Of a DNA stretch of 37,246 nucleotides, positions 1-7,725 are shown in pieces. The stretch's first letter is position 1; the number at the start of each line of letters is the position of its first letter. A program made the position numbers and the translations under genes. The notes under the pieces were generated by a model. That model was given only the letters and a program-made list of their open reading frames with translations. It was not told the origin of the DNA and ran no database searches. Source of the DNA: an uncultured Chitinophagaceae bacterium (GTDB lineage: Bacteria; Bacteroidota; Bacteroidia; Chitinophagales; Chitinophagaceae); assembly GCA_937858715.1 (NCBI GenBank), contig CALLZY010000057.1:1-37246 (forward strand). Reading direction: 5' to 3'.

Positions 1-1145
1 GAATCATTGCCAGCATCTTTCAGTGCCACTTCTAACTGAAAGAGGATAAAATCCTTTTTATGTTTCTGTACAAATTCCTTGAACTTGCCTGCCCCAACTT
101 TGTTAACATACGAGTCAGGGTCTTCATTGTCGGGAATAAGAACCAGTTTAACATTCAAGCCTTCCTCCAATGCAAGGTCAAGGCCACGAAGAGCTGCTTT
201 TACACCTGCCGAATCGCCATCGTAAACGATAGTGAGGTTATTTGTATATTTTTTTATCAACCGCAACTGGTCAGGTGTAAGCGATGTGCCACCGCTGGCC
301 ACCACATTCTCAATACCTGCCTGATGAAGCGACAAAACATCTGTGTAACCTTCAACTAATAAGCACTCATCAGCTTTGTCTATAGCCTGACGGGCAAAAT
401 AGGAACCGTAAAGGATTTTGCTTTTTACATAAATCTCATTCTCTGGTGTATTAATATACTTTGGTGCCTTATCATTACTTTTTAATATCCGGGCGCCAAA
501 GCCCACTACTTTTCCGCTATGGTTATGCACAGGGAATATCACCCGGCCCCGGTAGTTATCCATTAGCTGGTCGTTACGGTTAACTACAAGGCCAGTTTTG
601 AGTAATAATTCTGAATTGTACTGTTTAGCAACAGCCTCTTTTGTGAAAGAATCCCTTTGCTCTGGCGAGTATCCTAACTGAAACCGGTTAATGATTTCTT
701 CTCTGAAGCCTCTTTCTTTAAAATAACTAAGACCGGTGTCGCGGCCTTCTTCGGTTTCAAATAATTGTTTTACAAAGAAATCTTTAGCAAACTGATTAAT
801 GATGAACAGGCTGTCCGCAGCTAACTGTGTCTGGCGTTGCTCGTCTGACTGAAACGTTTCTTCTATTTCAATCCCATACCGGCTGGCCAGCCATTTCAGC
901 GTATCCACATAACTGTACTTTTCATGCTCCATAATGAAGCTGATAGCGTTACCGCTGCGGCCGCATCCGAAACATTTATATAACTCTTTTGCTGGTGATA
1001 CTGTAAAAGAGGGTGTTTTCTCGTTATGAAACGGACACAGGCCAAGATAATTGCTGCCTCTTCTTTTCAGTTTTACAAAGCCGCCGATAACATCAATAAT
1101 GTCAAGTCTTCCAAGAATCTGTTGTATGGTATTTTGAGAAATCAT
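1..1145 (-). CDS. dnaG: DNA primase DnaG, C-terminal part cut off by the window edge
   Basis: Synthesises RNA primers for the replication fork. About 381 residues are present, read from ATG at 1143-1145 and running off the left edge. The N-terminus carries the CHC2 zinc-binding module (CPFHNEKTPSF followed by KCFGCG). The catalytic core has the Toprim motifs EGYTD and, further on, VYDGDSAG. The helicase-binding C-terminal domain lies outside the window. This start fits DnaG proteins, which begin just before an I-x-x-I-x-x-x-x-D-I pattern. It is divergent from the gene at 1231. A perfect TAnnTTTG promoter element lies only about 9 bases upstream of the ATG, so the message may be leaderless. 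The family call is certain. Confidence 0.97.
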   Translation of the reverse strand, partial: MISQNTIQQILGRLDIIDVIGGFVKLKRRGSNYLGLCPFHNEKTPSFTVSPAKELYKCFGCGRSGNAISFIMEHEKYSYVDTLKWLASRYGIEIEETFQSDEQRQTQLAADSLFIINQFAKDFFVKQLFETEEGRDTGLSYFKERGFREEIINRFQLGYSPEQRDSFTKEAVAKQYNSELLLKTGLVVNRNDQLMDNYRGRVIFPVHNHSGKVVGFGARILKSNDKAPKYINTPENEIYVKSKILYGSYFARQAIDKADECLLVEGYTDVLSLHQAGIENVVASGGTSLTPDQLRLIKKYTNNLTIVYDGDSAGVKAALRGLDLALEEGLNVKLVLIPDNEDPDSYVNKVGAGKFKEFVQKHKKDFILFQLEVALKDAGND

Positions 1146-1153
1146 CCGGGCAT

Positions 1154-1161
1154 CAAACGTA
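1154..1161 (-). promoter_or_regulatory. -7 promoter element (TACGTTTG) of dnaG
   Basis: On the minus strand this is TACGTTTG, a full match to the Bacteroidota -7 consensus TAnnTTTG. A TTTA (1183-1186) stands 21 bases upstream as an imperfect -33 element. Transcription would start at about 1146-1148, directly at the dnaG ATG. Confidence 0.5.
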
Positions 1162-1230
1162 CATAAAAATTTTCAGGATAATTAAACGCAGGGTAATTTG
1201 CGAGGTCTTATTCCCATTAAAAACCTGAAT

Positions 1231-2136
1231 ATGAAACTATTTAAAAACTTATTCTTATTGGCTGTATCTGCTGCCGTTTCAGTTTGTGCTAACGCCCAGC
1301 AATCGGGCATTGACTCTACCGGCCTCCCCGGTGATAATTTCAGTCTGCAGGGGGCATTAGAAATGTTCCAAAAAGCTGCTTCACCAGAAGATTTTGAAAA
1401 GTTAATCAATGAGGAAAATAACAATGTTAATAACCTTGATCTGAACGGTGATGGAGATGTGGATTATGTTAAAGTAATTGACAAGGTTGATAAAGAAGTA
1501 CATGCCCTTGTTTTACAGGTGTCAGTATCAGAAACAGAAAATCAGGATATTGCTGTAATTGAAATAGAAAAAACAGGCGATGAAAATGCCATATTGCAAA
1601 TAATTGGTGATGAAGATATATATGGAGAGCAAGTGATTGTAGAACCAGCTAGTGAAGACGGAGGTGCTTTTAATTTTTACGGAGGCTCAACGCATAGTGG
1701 CCCGAGTGCTGATGCTGTACAGCAGAGAAATGGAATAGTGGCAAATGTCTGGCTATGGCCGTCGGTACGTTTTATTTACGCCCCGGCTTACAGGCCGTGG
1801 ATTTCGCCGTGGAGATGGCATTTATATCCTGTATGGTGGAAGCCATGGAAGCCTTATGCATGGCATGTATGGCATCCTAGAGTGGTTGTTTTTCAAAGGC
1901 CATTTGTAGTTGTTCGTACACACAGGGTTGTAAGGGCGCATGCTATTTACAAGCCGTTAAGAGTTACATCTGTTACCGTGCATACCCGTCATGCAGCATC
2001 AGTTAATCACTATAGAGTAACAAGAACGAAAACAACTCATACCGGACCGGGAGGGACAACAATAAGGACCACCACAACTGTTAAAAAGAACGGTCACTTA
2101 AAAGGAAAGAAAACAACTGTGAGACGCAGAAGATAG
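1231..2136 (+). CDS. Secreted protein with an EF-hand-like loop and a Trp-rich segment, function unknown
   Basis: 301 residues from the ATG at 1231; an upstream in-frame start at 1198 would put 11 residues before the signal peptide and is less likely. The signal peptide (MKLFKNLFLL..., cut near ANA-QQ, about residue 23) indicates export. Residues 70-79 (DLNGDGDVDY) resemble a calcium-binding EF-hand/dockerin loop. A Trp/Pro/His-rich stretch follows at about 168-205, with repeated PW and WH pairs. The C-terminus (about 230-301) is rich in Thr, Arg, Lys and His and strongly basic. No enzyme motif was recognised; similar Bacteroidota proteins are annotated as hypothetical. A strong terminator follows the gene. 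Confidence 0.85.
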   Translation: MKLFKNLFLLAVSAAVSVCANAQQSGIDSTGLPGDNFSLQGALEMFQKAASPEDFEKLINEENNNVNNLDLNGDGDVDYVKVIDKVDKEVHALVLQVSVSETENQDIAVIEIEKTGDENAILQIIGDEDIYGEQVIVEPASEDGGAFNFYGGSTHSGPSADAVQQRNGIVANVWLWPSVRFIYAPAYRPWISPWRWHLYPVWWKPWKPYAWHVWHPRVVVFQRPFVVVRTHRVVRAHAIYKPLRVTSVTVHTRHAASVNHYRVTRTKTTHTGPGGTTIRTTTTVKKNGHLKGKKTTVRRRR

Positions 2137-2157
2137 TTACAAAAAAATATACTGGCA

Positions 2158-2185
2158 GGGCTGCCCAATTACGGCGGCCCTTTTT
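2158..2185 (+). terminator. Rho-independent terminator after the Trp-rich protein gene
   Basis: An 8-bp stem GGGCTGCC/GGCGGCCC (one G-U pair) with loop CAATTAC, followed by TTTTT. It lies 22 bases after the stop codon at 2136. Confidence 0.85.
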
Positions 2186-2298
2186 CATTGCTAAATACCT
2201 GAAATGTAATAAGGTTTTGTACACTCAGAGGACAATAGATTTTCAATCCCTTATACATAAAATCAAACTTTTCAGAACTGACTAAATCAACCGGATAA

Positions 2299-2314
2299 CA
2301 TGACGAAAGTCATT
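2299..2314 (+). promoter_or_regulatory. Crp/Fnr-like palindromic operator ATGAC-GAAA-GTCAT
   Basis: A perfect 5+5 inverted repeat ATGAC-N4-GTCAT at 2300-2313, with flanking A/T also partly symmetric. The arm sequence and 4-base spacer resemble binding sites of Crp/Fnr-family dimers. Its centre (2306.5) is about 65 bases before the start predicted from the -7 element at 2359, close to the class I activation distance of Crp. It could alternatively be a small GAAA-tetraloop hairpin. Confidence 0.45.
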
Positions 2315-2358
2315 TAAAAAAGAGACCTGTGTCCGCTTAAGTGATATTTTCATTACCT

Positions 2359-2366
2359 TACATTTG
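2359..2366 (+). promoter_or_regulatory. -7 promoter element (TACATTTG) upstream of the coiled-coil gene
   Basis: Full match to TAnnTTTG. No clear TTTG -33 element sits 17-23 bases upstream, which fits an activator-dependent promoter using the palindrome at 2299-2314. Transcription from about 2371 would exclude the in-frame ATG at 2341 as the translation start. Confidence 0.5.
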
Positions 2367-2466
2367 TTATGAACCTGCTTGCCAAAGCACTCCAGAATCA
2401 GAAACAATGCCGGCAGGCAGTGAAAAGGAAGTTCTTTATTTTTCACAATTTCTAAAACTTAAAACT

Positions 2467-2847
2467 ATGGTACAGGCAGACATCTCACAGCTCTCTGCAG
2501 AGTGCAACACCTGGAGAGAGCAGCTTCGTCATTATCGTGAAGAATTCCATCATGATGAGAATAAACTCCGCAAAGTAACCTGGCACTCACTTTCGAAAGA
2601 CCAACTCAAAGACGTAGAACACTTCCACAATCAGTTTCACATCCAGCTTATCAATATTCATGATTTAAAACATGCCATCCGCACACATGACCTGAAATTG
2701 GTGCATGAAAAACATGATAACGTTGCATCAGCAAGTGAAGAAGCAACAACAAGACATGGGGAATTGCAGGAGCAATTCCAGACACTTGAAAAAACACTTT
2801 TAGAATTAAGAAATGAGTTTAGTGACTTTATGAACCAGGCATCATAA
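2467..2847 (+). CDS. Small coiled-coil protein of unknown function
   Basis: 126 residues if started at ATG 2467 (MVQADISQL). Longer in-frame starts exist at 2407 and 2341, but the 2341 start lies upstream of the predicted transcription start and its extra N-terminus looks non-coding. The protein is soluble, helical and rich in Glu, Gln, His, Lys and Leu. Heptad-like stretches fill about residues 10-35 and 80-120, and several His-Asp/His-Glu pairs occur. There is no signal peptide or membrane segment. It lies just ahead of the EF-G2 gene in the same direction and shares the feature of a Crp-like palindrome upstream, so a stress or starvation role is possible but unproven. Confidence 0.75.
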   Translation: MVQADISQLSAECNTWREQLRHYREEFHHDENKLRKVTWHSLSKDQLKDVEHFHNQFHIQLINIHDLKHAIRTHDLKLVHEKHDNVASASEEATTRHGELQEQFQTLEKTLLELRNEFSDFMNQAS

Positions 2848-2876
2848 ACTGACTTTGATTTTTATCAGTCAGTCCA

Positions 2877-2890
2877 CTGACAGGGTTCAT
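2877..2890 (+). promoter_or_regulatory. Imperfect Crp/Fnr-like palindrome upstream of the EF-G2 gene
   Basis: CTGAC-AGGG-TTCAT matches ATGAC-N4-GTCAT, the palindrome at 2300-2313, at 8 of 10 arm positions. Its centre (2883.5) lies about 42-44 bases before the transcription start predicted from AAGATTTG at 2913-2920, close to the class II activation distance of Crp. Confidence 0.35.
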
Positions 2891-2912
2891 AGTCCGGTAC
2901 AGTAATCTGGAT

Positions 2913-2920
2913 AAGATTTG
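2913..2920 (+). promoter_or_regulatory. Possible -7 element (AAGATTTG) of the EF-G2 gene
   Basis: Matches TAnnTTTG at 5 of 6 fixed positions. It lies 39 bases before the ATG at 2960. No good -33 element is visible, as expected if an activator bound at 2877-2890 is needed. Confidence 0.35.
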
Positions 2921-2959
2921 TATCGTTCACAGATTCCACAACATTAAAAAATTATTGCT

Positions 2960-5095
2960 ATGCCAGAATTTGATACTTCACATGTAAAAAATATAGTCTT
3001 GCTGGGCCATGCCGGCTCTGGTAAGACCACCTTAGCGGAATGTATGCTGTTTGAGGCTGGTCTTATCACCCGCAGGGGCAGCATTGCAGAAAGAAATACA
3101 ACAGGCGATTACCACGAACTGGAACAGGAACGTGGTAATTCTATTTTTAGCAAACTCCTGCACACCAAGTGGCAGGGATATAAGATTAATATACTCGACA
3201 CACCAGGCTACGACGACTTTGTAGGCGAAGTTATTTCTGCCCTTCGTGTTGCTGATACAGGTGTAATGCTGCTGAACGCAGTAATGGGAGTTGAAGTAGG
3301 TACTGATATCATCTGGGAGTTTACAGAAAAGTTTAAAACCCCGATGATTTTTGCCGTAAATAAAGTGGATGATGAAAATGCCGATTTTGATAAAGCGGTA
3401 AGGGAAGCCAAAGCACATTTCAGCAATAAGGTGGTAGTGGTGCAATACCCAAGGCAAACCGGTCCGGGTTTCCACGAAATTATTGATGTGCTGAGAATGA
3501 CGATGTATAAGTTTAAACCAGAAGGAGGAAAGCCTGAAAAACTGGCTATTCCTGATGATGAAAAGGCCAAGGCTGACGAATTGCACAGAGAGCTGATTGA
3601 AGCTATTGCCAGTAATGATGAAAGCCTGATGGAAAAATACTTTGACAAAGGCGAACTGGATGAGGATGAAATGAGGGTTGGGCTGAAGAAAGCAATGATT
3701 AACCATGACTTGTTCCCGCTGTTTGTAATGTCTGCCGGAAAAGACATGGGAAGTGGTCGCCTGATGGGTTTTATTGATAATGTGGCTCCAAGTGCAAATG
3801 AAATGCCTCCGCAAACTACTTTGAAAGGTGAAAAGCTTACCTGTGATGCTGATGGCCCGCCTTGTATTTTTATTTATAAAACAATTTCAGAACCCCACGT
3901 TGGAGAATTATCTTATTTCAAAGTGTATTCCGGAACTATAAAAGCCGGTATGGAGCTTGAAAACGAGACAACAGGTGTTACTGAAAAGATTAACCAGTTG
4001 TTCTTGGTTGAAGGAAATAAACGTACGGCCATTAATGAGCTTGTTGCAGGTGATATTGGCGCTACATTGAAACTGAAAAACACCCATGTAAACAACACAT
4101 TGCATGCAAAAGGCAAGAATTATGAATTGCCGTCAATTGAGTTTCCGCCTTATAATCAGACTGTAGCTATTGAAACACTGAAAAAGGGTGAAGAAGAAAA
4201 ACTGTCACAGGCATTACACCAGTTAAGGGAAGAAGACCCGACCCTGATGGTGGAAGTCTCTCCCGAGTTGAAACAGACCCTTATACGTTGCCAGGGCGAT
4301 ATGCACCTTGCTGTGGCCAAGTGGAAGATAGAACACCAGCATAAAGTGGAAGTTAAATTTGTTAAGCCCAGAATAGCTTACAGGGAAACCATACGGAAGG
4401 CTGCCGATGCTAACTACCGTCATAAAAAACAGAGTGGTGGTGCCGGACAGTTTGGTGAAGTGTTTTTGAGAATTGAGCCTTGGTATGAAGGTATGCCTGA
4501 ACCTGCAGACCTTACAGTAAGGGGCCGGGATGTTCATGACCTTGACTGGGGAGGAAAATTAGTTTTCTACAACTGTATTGTTGGTGGCGCTATTGATGCC
4601 CGTTTCCTTCCTTCCATCCTTAAAGGGGTAATGGAAAAGATGCATAACGGTCCTCTTACCGGTTCATATGCGAGGGATATAAGGGTAAGTGTGTATGACG
4701 GTAAAATGCACCCGGTTGACAGCAACGATATTTCATTCAAGATTGCCGGTTTGCAGGCATTCCGCCAGGCATTCCAGCAGGCTGATCCGCAAATATTGGA
4801 GCCCATCTTCACGGTTGAAGTTCTTTGCCCGGATGATCTTACTGGTGCTGTTATGGGCGACTTGCAAAGCCGTCGTGCCATTGTAGAAGGAATCGACAGT
4901 GAAGGCCATTTCCAGAAGGTAATTGCTAAAGTGCCTTTGGCCGAAATGGATGGATATTCGTCTTCTCTGCGTTCTATTACACAGGGCAGGGCCAAGTTTA
5001 CAATGAAATTCAGCGGCTATGAGCCTGTACCGTTCGATTTGCAGCGTAAGCTGATAGATGATTACAGCAAAACAGCCAAGGAAGAATTTGCATAA
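2960..5095 (+). CDS. fusA2: EF-G2-type elongation factor G paralogue
   Basis: 711 residues, a full-length EF-G-like translational GTPase for ribosomal translocation. GTP-binding motifs: G1 GHAGSGKTT (16-24), G3 DTPGYDDF (80-87), G4 NKVD, G5 MSAGKD. It differs from canonical EF-G: G1 is GHAGSGKTT rather than AHIDAGKTT, switch I reads ERGNSI rather than RGITI, and the catalytic His of DTPGH is Tyr84. Domain IV is intact (SGGAGQFGEV, HPVDSNDISFKIAG). In Bacteroides thetaiotaomicron a paralogue called EF-G2 is known to lack GTPase activity and to be induced under carbon limitation by the Crp-family regulator Cur; assignment here to the same type is inferred from the motifs. A strong terminator follows, so it is probably transcribed alone. 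Confidence 0.93.
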   Translation: MPEFDTSHVKNIVLLGHAGSGKTTLAECMLFEAGLITRRGSIAERNTTGDYHELEQERGNSIFSKLLHTKWQGYKINILDTPGYDDFVGEVISALRVADTGVMLLNAVMGVEVGTDIIWEFTEKFKTPMIFAVNKVDDENADFDKAVREAKAHFSNKVVVVQYPRQTGPGFHEIIDVLRMTMYKFKPEGGKPEKLAIPDDEKAKADELHRELIEAIASNDESLMEKYFDKGELDEDEMRVGLKKAMINHDLFPLFVMSAGKDMGSGRLMGFIDNVAPSANEMPPQTTLKGEKLTCDADGPPCIFIYKTISEPHVGELSYFKVYSGTIKAGMELENETTGVTEKINQLFLVEGNKRTAINELVAGDIGATLKLKNTHVNNTLHAKGKNYELPSIEFPPYNQTVAIETLKKGEEEKLSQALHQLREEDPTLMVEVSPELKQTLIRCQGDMHLAVAKWKIEHQHKVEVKFVKPRIAYRETIRKAADANYRHKKQSGGAGQFGEVFLRIEPWYEGMPEPADLTVRGRDVHDLDWGGKLVFYNCIVGGAIDARFLPSILKGVMEKMHNGPLTGSYARDIRVSVYDGKMHPVDSNDISFKIAGLQAFRQAFQQADPQILEPIFTVEVLCPDDLTGAVMGDLQSRRAIVEGIDSEGHFQKVIAKVPLAEMDGYSSSLRSITQGRAKFTMKFSGYEPVPFDLQRKLIDDYSKTAKEEFA

Positions 5096-5113
5096 TGATT
5101 AAAAACCAAAATC

Positions 5114-5146
5114 AAAAGGCTGGCAGTTTTCTGCCGGCCTTTTTTA
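5114..5146 (+). terminator. Rho-independent terminator after the EF-G2 gene
   Basis: Stem AAGGCTGGCAG/CTGCCGGCCTT with a TTTT loop, one G-U pair and flanking A- and T-runs (T at 5140-5145). It starts about 20 bases after the stop codon. Confidence 0.9.
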
Positions 5147-5256
5147 TTAAACAGAAGCCGATTTAATAATAATACCGCTGGCAGTTATCACTTAAACAAT
5201 ACTTATTTTCCCCACCTGTTAATAACTCAAAATCCACATGGCAGCCCCTGTTTTGT

Positions 5257-5264
5257 TATATTTG
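5257..5264 (+). promoter_or_regulatory. -7 promoter element (TATATTTG) of the topoisomerase IV region
   Basis: Full match to TAnnTTTG; no clear -33 TTTG at the usual distance. It would start a transcript at about 5270 with a leader of about 165 bases before parE. Confidence 0.5.
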
Positions 5265-5279
5265 CCAGTCCCGCTAATG

Positions 5280-5300
5280 CCTCCCTGTGGGAGGTTTTTT
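5280..5300 (+). terminator. Compact terminator/attenuator hairpin in the parE leader
   Basis: A perfect 6-bp stem CCTCCC-TGT-GGGAGG followed directly by TTTTTT. It lies about 10 bases after the predicted transcription start and 134 bases before parE, so it would release a transcript of about 30 nt unless read through. It could act as an attenuator, end a tiny RNA, or be the end of an unrecognised unit. Confidence 0.55.
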
Positions 5301-5304
5301 ATAT

Positions 5305-5394
5305 ATGGGATTTAAAAAGCTGAGCAGCGATATGCAGATCAACGGAGCGTCGCAAGGGACGATACTCAAGGTTATGAAAATTGCTGCAAAATAA
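5305..5394 (+). CDS. Possible 29-residue leader ORF upstream of parE
   Basis: ATG at 5305 opens 29 codons (MGFKKLSSDM...KIAAK) ending in TAA at 5392-5394. The start follows the T-run of the hairpin by four bases and the ORF ends 40 bases before parE. The same stretch can fold: GCAGCGAT (about 5324-5331) pairs with ATTGCTGC (5380-5387) over 8 bp, enclosing a CGTC/GACG hairpin. It may therefore be a structured RNA rather than a gene, and such a short ORF is likely by chance. No known family recognised. Confidence 0.25.
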   Translation: MGFKKLSSDMQINGASQGTILKVMKIAAK

Positions 5395-5434
5395 TTGACT
5401 CGAAAACTGGTAAGCAAAAAACGGAATGTGACAA

Positions 5435-7339
5435 ATGGCTAAAGAAAAAGATACTTCAAACCTTTTTGATTATACCGAAGACAGTATTAAGTCGCTCGAC
5501 TGGAAAGAGCATATCCGTCTTCGCCCTGGTATGTACATTGGTAAACTGGGTGATGGTTCCTCGCCGGATGATGGTATTTATGTGCTGGTGAAGGAAGTAA
5601 TGGATAATTGTATTGATGAATATACAATGGGTTATGGAAAAACAGTAGAACTGACAATCGAAGGAAAAACTGTAACTGTCCGTGACTATGGCCGTGGAAT
5701 TCCTTTGGGAAAGGTAGTGGATGTTGTGAGTAAGATAAATACCGGCGCCAAATACGACAGCAAGGCTTTTCAGAAATCTGTGGGTTTGAACGGTGTGGGA
5801 ACAAAAGCGGTGAATGCACTCAGCAATTATTTCAAAGTAACTGCTGTGCGGGAAGGCAAAGAAAAAACGGCGGAGTTTGAAAGGGGCGAACTGATTAAAG
5901 AATACAAAGAAGCGAAAACAGGTGAACAGAACGGTACACTGGTTACATTTATACCAGATGATACAGTATTCAGAAATTTTAAGTATTTGCCTGAGTTTGT
6001 AGAAAACCAGATTTGGAATTACTGTTTCTTAAATGCCGGCCTGCGAATACAGTTCAACGGCAAATCGTTTGTAAGTAAAAATGGTTTGCTTGACCTGCTG
6101 CAACGCAAAACCAACGAAGATGAAATCCGTTATCCTATCATTCACCTGAAGGGAGATGATATAGAAGTAGCCATTACTCACAATAACGATTATGGTGAAG
6201 ACTTATACAGCTTTGTAAACGGGCAGCATACCACACAAGGCGGCACACACCAACAAGCTTTCCGTGAGGCGTATGTAAGAACTATCCGAGATTTTTACAA
6301 GAAAGATTACGATGCTTCCGATATAAGGACCGGGATTGTAGCAGCTATTTCAGTAAGGGTGGTGGAACCTGTGTTCGAGTCACAGACAAAAACAAAACTT
6401 GGTTCTGTAAACGTAGATATTGATGGGCCCTCGATGAAACAGTTCATTGGGGATTTCCTGGCAAAGGAACTTGACAATTTCCTTCATAAAAATCCGGCAC
6501 TTGCTGAAGCATTAAAAAAGCGAATTGAGCAAAGCGAAAGGGAACGAAAAGAACTTGCAGGTATAAAGAAGCTGGCAAACGAAAGGGCAAAGAAAGCGAA
6601 CCTGCATAACCGCAAACTGCGTGATTGCCGTTATCACTACGACGATGAGCCACCGGCAAAAGGAAAGGAAGAGTTTATTGAGAAACAGAATGAAACAACC
6701 ATTTTCATAACAGAGGGTGACAGTGCCAGTGGCTCCATTACCAAAGCAAGAAATGTGGAAACACAAGCTGTGTTCAGCCTGCGTGGAAAGCCATTAAATT
6801 GTTTTGGGTTAACCAAAAAAGTGGTGTATGAGAACGAAGAATTCAACCTGTTACAACATGCCCTTAATATTGAGGAAGGCCTGGAAGGATTACGGTTTAA
6901 TAATGTGGTAATTGCAACCGATGCTGATGTGGATGGAATGCACATTCGTTTGCTGCTTATGACATTTTTTCTTCAGTTTTTTCCAGACTTAGTCAAGCAT
7001 GAAAAAGTATATGTATTAGAAACGCCTTTGTTCCGGGTACGGAATAAACAGGAAACAATATATTGCTTCAGTGAACAGGAGAAACAGGAAGCGATGAAGA
7101 AACTGGGTGGAAAACCGGAGGTTACGAGGTTTAAAGGGTTAGGAGAAATTAGCCCGGATGAATTCGCACAGTTTATCAGTACAGATATGCGCAAGCAACT
7201 AATGCGGGTGGAAGAAGGTGACCATATACAACAATTACTGGAGTATTATATGGGCAAAAACACTCCTGACAGGCAGGAGTTTATTATTGAAAACCTGAGG
7301 ATTGAATTAGATAAACCAGTTGAATTAATTAATAATTAG
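5435..7339 (+). CDS. parE: DNA topoisomerase IV subunit B (type IIA topoisomerase, ParE/GyrB family)
   Basis: 634 residues, the ATPase and Toprim half of a type IIA topoisomerase that decatenates or relaxes DNA together with the ParC-like subunit at 9414. The GHKL ATPase motifs are EVMDNCIDE (Glu54, Asn58) and DYGRGIP (Asp84); the glycine-rich lid is [13 protein letters not shown]. The Toprim metal motifs are EGDSA (427-431) and DADVDG (496-501). Length and pairing with the subunit A downstream favour topoisomerase IV over gyrase. The last codons (…LINN, stop) consist of AATTAATTAATAAT sequence belonging to the AT-rich repeat that borders the next gene, so the C-terminus may have been altered by an insertion. 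Confidence 0.93.
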   Translation: MAKEKDTSNLFDYTEDSIKSLDWKEHIRLRPGMYIGKLGDGSSPDDGIYVLVKEVMDNCIDEYTMGYGKTVELTIEGKTVTVRDYGRGIPLGKVVDVVSKINTGAKYDSKAFQKSVGLNGVGTKAVNALSNYFKVTAVREGKEKTAEFERGELIKEYKEAKTGEQNGTLVTFIPDDTVFRNFKYLPEFVENQIWNYCFLNAGLRIQFNGKSFVSKNGLLDLLQRKTNEDEIRYPIIHLKGDDIEVAITHNNDYGEDLYSFVNGQHTTQGGTHQQAFREAYVRTIRDFYKKDYDASDIRTGIVAAISVRVVEPVFESQTKTKLGSVNVDIDGPSMKQFIGDFLAKELDNFLHKNPALAEALKKRIEQSERERKELAGIKKLANERAKKANLHNRKLRDCRYHYDDEPPAKGKEEFIEKQNETTIFITEGDSASGSITKARNVETQAVFSLRGKPLNCFGLTKKVVYENEEFNLLQHALNIEEGLEGLRFNNVVIATDADVDGMHIRLLLMTFFLQFFPDLVKHEKVYVLETPLFRVRNKQETIYCFSEQEKQEAMKKLGGKPEVTRFKGLGEISPDEFAQFISTDMRKQLMRVEEGDHIQQLLEYYMGKNTPDRQEFIIENLRIELDKPVELINN

Positions 7340-7360
7340 AAATTAATAAATAATAATTAT
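7322..7360. repeat. Left AT-rich terminal repeat flanking the four-helix-bundle gene
   Basis: A run of AATTAATTAATAATTAG/AAATTAATAAATAATAATTAT units. Its sequence resembles the reverse complement of the repeat at 7723-7757, giving an imperfect inverted pair of about 35-40 bases around the gene at 7366-7725. It includes the parE stop codon. Confidence 0.6.
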
Positions 7361-7365
7361 CCAGT

Positions 7366-7725
7366 TTGAAACAAGAAAACCTCATACTCACAAAAACCTA
7401 TAATTTCGGGTTGAGAATCTTGAAATTATATCTTCATTTGAGAAAAGGAAGAGTTGATGCGGGGTTGTGCTCACAATTACTTGATAGTGGTACTTCTGTT
7501 GGTGCAAATGCAGAAGAAGCTGTAGGAGGCTCGTCGAGAAAAGATTTCATTAATAAACTTCAGATTTCTTACAGGGAGGCAAGAGAAACAAGATATTGGC
7601 TTAGGGTATTACGGGATAGCGAACTATTGGAGAAGAAACTTGCTGAATCTTTTATTTCAGATTGTGAAGAAATTATTAAAATCCTGACTGCAATTTTAAA
7701 CTCTTCAAAAGGAGGAAATAAGTAA
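7366..7725 (+). CDS. Four-helix-bundle protein of the 23S rRNA intervening-sequence protein family
   Basis: 119 residues from a TTG start (no ATG is available); the first residues MKQENLILTKTYNF and the core LLDSGTSVGANAEEA...SRKDFINKL are typical of the S23/TIGR02436 four-helix-bundle family, first found as ORFs inside rRNA intervening sequences and related to the Avd protein of diversity-generating retroelements. These proteins are small, all-helical and probably oligomeric; their biochemical role is not established. The gene sits between parE and the methyltransferase, bordered on both sides by AT-rich repeats in inverted order. That suggests a mobile or formerly mobile unit rather than a native member of the operon. 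Confidence 0.88.
   Translation: MKQENLILTKTYNFGLRILKLYLHLRKGRVDAGLCSQLLDSGTSVGANAEEAVGGSSRKDFINKLQISYREARETRYWLRVLRDSELLEKKLAESFISDCEEIIKILTAILNSSKGGNK

Noticed and set aside
60-359. 99-codon plus-strand open frame
   Set aside because: It is antisense to the Toprim region of dnaG, whose motifs are intact on the minus strand.
2341-2466. N-terminal extension of the coiled-coil protein from ATG 2341
   Set aside because: The ATG lies upstream of a perfect -7 element, and the extra residues look unlike the rest of the protein; ATG 2407 remains possible.
2848-2873. Hairpin ACTGACT/AGTCAGT after the coiled-coil gene as a terminator
   Set aside because: It is AT-rich with a 12-base loop and no T-run follows, so termination is not supported.
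3032-3814. Long minus-strand open frames of 260 and 179 codons inside the EF-G2 gene
   Set aside because: They lie fully antisense to a well-conserved gene, have Cys/His/Phe-rich or Ser-rich shadow composition and match no family.
5301-5430. Hammerhead-like CUGA segment in the parE leader
   Set aside because: The sequence reads CUGAGCA, not CUGANGA, and the paired GAAA core is not in place, so no ribozyme call is made.
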